Assembly (NCBI GenBank): GCA_041665305.1
Contig: JBAYJD010000013.1
Span: 1-60,476, forward strand
Direction: 5' to 3'
Length of the DNA: 60,476 bases
DNA from: YA12-FULL-51-18 sp041665305
GTDB taxonomy: Bacteria; Elusimicrobiota; Elusimicrobia; Elusimicrobiales; UBA9959
Shown: positions 57,301 through 60,476 of the stretch, one piece after another
How positions within the stretch are numbered: position 1 is the stretch's first letter
How the letters are laid out: each line of letters opens with the position of its first letter
Position numbers and translations under genes: made by a program
The notes under the pieces: model-generated
Database searches by the model: none
Seen by the model: only the letters and a program-made list of their open reading frames with translations
Told to the model about the DNA's origin: nothing

Positions 57301-60062
57301 CTCGAACTCAACCATTGCCTCTTCACCATTTTGCCTTCGCCTTTGATCCCCGCCGCGACAGAGCCATCGGGACGTACGCCGATAATTTCGGCGTTCCAGG
57401 GTTTGCCGGCCTCAACGAACCCGCCGGAGGCCTTTATGCCGAAATAGAGGTTCGCCTTATGCACATAAACGCCCGCTCGTCCGAACAGGCGCTGCCGCTC
57501 CGGATCCGTGACGCCCGCCTCAAAAGAAGCCCATGCCGCATTGCCTCCGCCCCGGATATTTTTTTCAAGTTTGACTTCCACGATCGCCTTGCCTTTGCTG
57601 TCAAGCTCGACGGTGCCGGAGCCCGCCAGGCGGTTATTTGAGCCCTCATGGAATTCGCGGCCAAAGCTGAACCCCTCTTTTCCGGGCGGGGCATAATAAG
57701 CGTTTTCAAGCCGCAGGTTCCAGTCCGCCTTGCTTTCGGACATGGGAGCGCCGAACAAATACCAGCCCTCCACCGAAACCCTTAATTTATCCCCCGCCAG
57801 GTAGTGATCTGCGAGCGGACGCGCTTTTACCTCAAAGACCGCCGGTTTGAATTCTTCCACCCGGAAGGAGGTGGTGAAACGGAAAGGCCGTTCCTTGCCC
57901 TGGTAATTGCGGTATTCATCCTCTTCATCCTGTTCAACGGCGCGGGCGGTGGACCTGTCGTCCGCATAAGGTTCGGCCGCTTCAATGGTCCAAACGCCGG
58001 TGGGTGCGCCTTCAGGCATCGTGTAGACGTCTTCGAATGAGGAAAAATCCGCGCTGACGGGAACGGTGGTTTTGTACACCCGATTCCCGCGCGAATCGGT
58101 TATTGAAAGCTGTACTGCCGGGATATCCAGATCCTCCCAATCGCCCGAAACCAGCTTTCTGCCCAGGCCCTTGATATTCACGCTTTCACCGGGGCGGTAA
58201 ATGCCGCGGTCAGTGAAGAGTTCAGCCGCGTACCGCCTGGGACGCGGGAAATTATCGTAATTAAGCGAAAATCGCCACGGTTCGACTCCATTGGACCAGG
58301 ACGAATTCATAACAGCATCGCCATTTTTGTGTTTGGCGAAAACCCAGAGCACGGGTCTTTGCCAGCGCGACCAGTCCGTAATACCCAGGCCCTGCCAGCC
58401 GGGGGCGTCGGCGAAACCCTGATGGTCGGTCATGCCGGACCACAACACCTTGTTTTCATCATTCCTGATCTCGACAGGAATATTCGCCGCAGCGCGGCCT
58501 CCCTTCAGATAACTGGTCCAGATAAGCGTGGAATCCTGAGAGCTTTTGACCGTTATGCCTAGACACGTGATATTGTCCAGAGCGCGGTATGGATCGTGTG
58601 GGCCGGGTACCCTTATATAACCAAAGCCGCCCTCGTTCTGATTAATAATGCCGGCGTAATCCAGGAAAGTGCGGATGCTCACATTGCGCTGCCCTTCCGA
58701 AGGGTCCCAGCTTTTTTCCTCAGGATCGCTGAGAAGGTTTTCAGCGGTCATTCGGCTTCGGTAGAAAGGTATCAGGTTGTCTTCAGTGATCTTGGCTTTG
58801 TAAATCTCCAGGGAGCCGGCGTTGGTTGCGGATACGGGGTGGCGCAGCGGCAGATAACCCTCCAATATGCCGAATCCGGACGGCATCGACCAATAAGGGC
58901 AGTAATCCCCGGTTTCAAGTTTAAAATCGGCTTTAGTCCTTAATTTATTGCCGAAAATATCCGTCAGTTCCGGCGAGATTTCAAATGAGTAAGCTGACGC
59001 CACTTTAAAGATGGAATCAGGCAGATGATTGTAAACAGTGCGTTTCTCAAAGTCCCTGTAACCTTCGCGCTGCCGTTCTTCGGGACGAAGGAGCGGCATG
59101 GCAGTGGACGGCTTTACGGAGAGCTTGTCATACAATTCGCCGTATTTGACTGGATTGGAAAAGCCGAGGCTGAACGAATGCGGCATGCAGTCCGTTCCCG
59201 GAAACTCCTTTACCCGGAAAGTGTAATAGGCTTCAAAATTCAGGACCCGGTCGGCTACCAGGCCAAGATTACCCACACCGGCAAGCAGGCCTTTTCCGAA
59301 CTTCAGGGAGTAGGCGTGGTCGGGTTTAAGCCGCGCAGCCGGCCTGACAGCCAGCACGGGACCGGTTGAGACGCCCTGCCAGGGGTTCGGCCACAATTTT
59401 TTCACTTCCTCATCCTTGGCCATGCGAACCCCCACCGGGAGTTCGCTTGAGGTGCCATCCGGGGCTGTTTCCACAAAGGTAATAAAGTCCCTGGCGTTGG
59501 CGGAAGCCATGGGCAGATTGAAGGTGGCATAGAACACGGTATCAAGAGGAAGCCAGCGCTCCTGGTTGCGCGGCAAGCTATCTTTTATAGCGGGGCGAAG
59601 GGTCTCAAAGAACCATACGGCATCATTTTCCAGTATCCGGCCGCTGTTACCGGACACAAACCCCTTTCTTATACGCGCGGCATACAGTGTGGAGGTATTA
59701 AGCGCTGATGCCGGCTCAAAAGTAACGGTCTGCGTGCCCTGCCAGCGGCAGCGCCCTTCGATCGTCCTGACATCGGTAAAACTATTAAGAGATGCGGATG
59801 AAAAGTCCTTATAATTATTTTCAGTGAGGATATCCCGGATCTCCAAGACCTCAAGCGGGCACACCTCACCCATTTTTTCTGCAGAAGTGAGGGCGGCCAT
59901 CGGCTGATTAAAAGTAGCAGCGATAGAACGTACAGCGTTGATATCGCTTATAGGGCCATAAGGTGTTTTTGACACCACTTGCACTGGAAAATCTACGGCA
60001 ACAGAATTTGTATTTAAAATAAAACTAAGCACTAAAGCTGAGAATATAGCACGTATATGCAT
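54321..60062 (-). CDS. Bacterial alpha-2-macroglobulin (YfhM-like)
   Basis: 1913 residues, larger than the about 1650 usual for this family. Signal peptide 1-22 without a lipobox Cys. N-terminal Ig-like MG domains (including SFSLGFSNPVKYGE), GLGRKLVSGDW, the MG/A2M core SRGNRVYKTTVPV and FRLMAVASSGKTFGSGD, thioester motif GCLEQ at 1428-1432 (Cys1429, Gln1432) followed by a helical toroid (about 1410-1700), then a C-terminal bell-like domain. It is thought to trap host or competitor proteases in the periplasm, with PBP1C repairing the wall. An extra N-terminal region may explain its length. Confidence 0.93.
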   Translation of the reverse strand: MHIRAIFSALVLSFILNTNSVAVDFPVQVVSKTPYGPISDINAVRSIAATFNQPMAALTSAEKMGEVCPLEVLEIRDILTENNYKDFSSASLNSFTDVRTIEGRCRWQGTQTVTFEPASALNTSTLYAARIRKGFVSGNSGRILENDAVWFFETLRPAIKDSLPRNQERWLPLDTVFYATFNLPMASANARDFITFVETAPDGTSSELPVGVRMAKDEEVKKLWPNPWQGVSTGPVLAVRPAARLKPDHAYSLKFGKGLLAGVGNLGLVADRVLNFEAYYTFRVKEFPGTDCMPHSFSLGFSNPVKYGELYDKLSVKPSTAMPLLRPEERQREGYRDFEKRTVYNHLPDSIFKVASAYSFEISPELTDIFGNKLRTKADFKLETGDYCPYWSMPSGFGILEGYLPLRHPVSATNAGSLEIYKAKITEDNLIPFYRSRMTAENLLSDPEEKSWDPSEGQRNVSIRTFLDYAGIINQNEGGFGYIRVPGPHDPYRALDNITCLGITVKSSQDSTLIWTSYLKGGRAAANIPVEIRNDENKVLWSGMTDHQGFADAPGWQGLGITDWSRWQRPVLWVFAKHKNGDAVMNSSWSNGVEPWRFSLNYDNFPRPRRYAAELFTDRGIYRPGESVNIKGLGRKLVSGDWEDLDIPAVQLSITDSRGNRVYKTTVPVSADFSSFEDVYTMPEGAPTGVWTIEAAEPYADDRSTARAVEQDEEDEYRNYQGKERPFRFTTSFRVEEFKPAVFEVKARPLADHYLAGDKLRVSVEGWYLFGAPMSESKADWNLRLENAYYAPPGKEGFSFGREFHEGSNNRLAGSGTVELDSKGKAIVEVKLEKNIRGGGNAAWASFEAGVTDPERQRLFGRAGVYVHKANLYFGIKASGGFVEAGKPWNAEIIGVRPDGSVAAGIKGEGKMVKRQWLSSRRAGLGGRLEWVSQSKDTVVSTLSFTTTASTETWAFTPNEGGYYIFSVAGKDEEDRKTETSFSFYVFGKGNAWWAREDSDIIELVAEKSELNPGETAKIMVKSPYDEAQALVTVEREGVLDRWVTTTKGGADFITVPIKEKYLPNAYVSVILIKGRAADQKFSESGEDDLSKPQAKFGYVSLKVSPAGRRLSVMLKSDKSDYRPGQEVKLDVKAVDEAGRPAVSEFTIFAVDEGVLSLTGYATPDVFSAFYGPRPLNVLTADSRLHIIGQRSYGEKGESRGGGGGAALAGIDLRSNFIPTAYWNPSVRTGADGRARVSFKLPDSLTRFRLMAVASSGKTFGSGDVSLTVSKPLILRPSMPRLARVGDTFDCGVVIHNYAPNAAAVSLSIESSGTAVLVKGEESREVAVESGKAAESTWKCTAETPGETIFRFRAAAGAETDGLEWSVPVKTWEPREYAATSGVSQEVSEEMLLRPYPGAEGDLLVSLSPTALSGLTEGARYLLEYPYGCLEQKLSRSIPVITGAELIETFKLGSLGTLKAETQKVFTQLPQYQHPSGGFCYWTDYCYLPDPYLTAYTLEASALAVKEGYAVDSAVIGKAVKWLTQYLGSQQTDWAYPYSVSEDYAARAYAVYALAMNGENTSAYFNRLYMKRDQLPYLAKAYMVKAAKLLNFNEASAKKLSAEIMTQARYSPTQLHFEDAEAMPWIHNTPVKTTAVMLDAMIEADGGFPGDEKAVQWLTTERRDKGRWRTTQENSWSLRAFETFFRRYEKEEPSFTAVVSRKEGAPRMLMGKKFIGRSLNATEKNFPFPLVFGDGDKTQLVFTKTGTGRLYYTLRMGFVPAKRDKPASEGFEISREIKPMTGGSGPFTAGARAVMTITVKTPQDRTFVAVNDPVPAGFEIVNTAFAVESSEDARALAGKSARGGGWGEFARAERYNDRMLIFADYLTAGEHKYSYIVQATTPGKYYWPSGLVEGMYEPEIFGRTAASEVEIEK

Positions 60063-60070
60063 AGACGCCC

Positions 60071-60118
60071 CTTTAACAAGTTTAACCGAAAAGTGGAACC
60101 GATCTGACTCCGTCCCCT
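60071..60118. repeat. Mobile-repeat-like sequence upstream of the alpha-2-macroglobulin gene
   Basis: The stretch TTTAACAAG...AACCGAAAAGTGGAACC...TCTGACTCCGTCCCC resembles short intergenic repeats I know from several environmental phyla in association with REP-type (Y1) transposases. There is no transposase here. It lies between the macroglobulin start and a short secreted-peptide gene and may have shortened that gene. Confidence 0.35.
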
Positions 60119-60134
60119 AAAGCAAATTCAAGAT

Positions 60135-60323
60135 TCAAGACCCTAAACACCAGATAAGGCAATCGTCCAGCAGCACGGTCTTAAGTTTGTTCCGGAGATA
60201 CTTCCCTCCGACATTAACTGCGGAAGGAAGGTCGAAGTGGACTGCGGCATTGGCCGGGCCGGTAATAAGCAGCACGGCGGCAGACATTAACCCCAGAAAT
60301 ATAATATATCGTTTCAGCTTCAT
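60135..60323 (-). CDS. Small secreted protein, possibly truncated
   Basis: 62 residues from the ATG at 60323. A convincing signal peptide (MKLKRYIIFLGLMSAAVLLI...ANA, cut about residue 27) is followed by only about 35 residues (VHFDLPSAVNVGGKYLRN...). The last ten (LLDDCLIWCLGS region) run into sequence next to the repeat at 60071-60118, so the gene may be cut short. Function unknown. Confidence 0.4.
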   Translation of the reverse strand: MKLKRYIIFLGLMSAAVLLITGPANAAVHFDLPSAVNVGGKYLRNKLKTVLLDDCLIWCLGS

Positions 60324-60417
60324 CCCCAAATCCCCGAGAGCCCCATTTATTGAAGGCTAGGAGCCTGTCCGACATAAGGAATTTTGGCTGCAATCGCCGT
60401 TTTTTGCCTGCACCTTT

Positions 60418-60469
60418 GTTGCGCGAAACTTACAGGTTCATTGGAGCCTGCGCGTTTCGCGCAACTTCG
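60418..60469. repeat. Inverted repeat in the right-hand gene-free end
   Basis: GTTGCGCGAAAC (60418-60429) and GTTTCGCGCAAC (60454-60465) form a 12-bp stem with a 24-base loop. The right arm extended by flanks, GCGTTTCGCGCAACTTCG (60452-60469), recurs exactly in inverted orientation at 42670-42687 beside the kdpE stop. Nothing else is visible between 60324 and the end. Confidence 0.6.
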
Positions 60470-60476
60470 GTTCGGC

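Noticed and set aside
1..60476. CRISPR array, phage or IS element, canonical riboswitch
   Set aside because: No regularly spaced direct repeats of 25-40 bp, no transposase or phage structural genes apart from the group II intron, and no riboswitch core that I recognise.

Overview
The window is about 60.5 kb of GC-rich (high-50s percent by eye) bacterial chromosome from a Gram-negative: secretin, TonB-dependent receptor, OmpA-like and PorV/PorQ-like outer-membrane proteins, and O-antigen-ligase-type polymerases. The major pilin signature, the PilM-PilN fusion and the multiplied ligase-TPR proteins fit Elusimicrobiota best. That placement is an inference; there is no rRNA here to anchor it. Most genes lie on the minus strand.

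Region 1 (1-18.5 kb, minus): a partial PorV/PorQ-like gene, an inverted-repeat element, then a type IV pilus / type II secretion-like operon read from 11.2 kb down to 0.6 kb: PilM-PilN fusion, PilO-like, PilP-like, secretin, PilB ATPase, PilC platform, major pilin, three minor pilin-like proteins and a secreted HExxH peptidase. Upstream lie an OmpA-like protein, two O-antigen-ligase/TPR proteins and tRNA-Thr(CGU). No pilT or prepilin peptidase gene is present.

Region 2 (18.7-34.8 kb): S1 protease, amino-acid permease, an unrecognised P-loop protein, TerC with a probably leaderless start, a group IIC intron lodged directly behind the terminator of an FKBP prolyl isomerase, HtpX, and a tight minus-strand module of REC-GAF-histidine kinase, TonB-dependent receptor, orphan ABC-type binding protein, PAS-histidine kinase and single-domain receiver. 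That module has no transport ATPase/permease and no DNA-binding output domain.

Region 3 (34.9-42.4 kb): two adjacent YkuD-like proteins (one with a degenerate active site), a secreted hypothetical protein, SSB, two gene remnants not obvious from long reading frames (an Hsp20 tail and a GTP cyclohydrolase I fragment), two oxidoreductases, a periplasmic metal-binding protein and an OsmC-like protein.

Region 4 (42.4-60.5 kb): the complete potassium operon kdpFABCDE (27-residue KdpF included), a Fic protein whose consensus promoter is filled with repeated TATGCGGATA half-sites, penicillin-binding protein 1C and a 1913-residue alpha-2-macroglobulin with an intact CLEQ thioester motif. The most novel signal is a pair of near-identical minus-strand small-RNA genes at about 42.4-42.5 and 51.9-52.0 kb. 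Each has its own TTGTTA-N17-TATNNT promoter and a GNRA-capped terminator hairpin.
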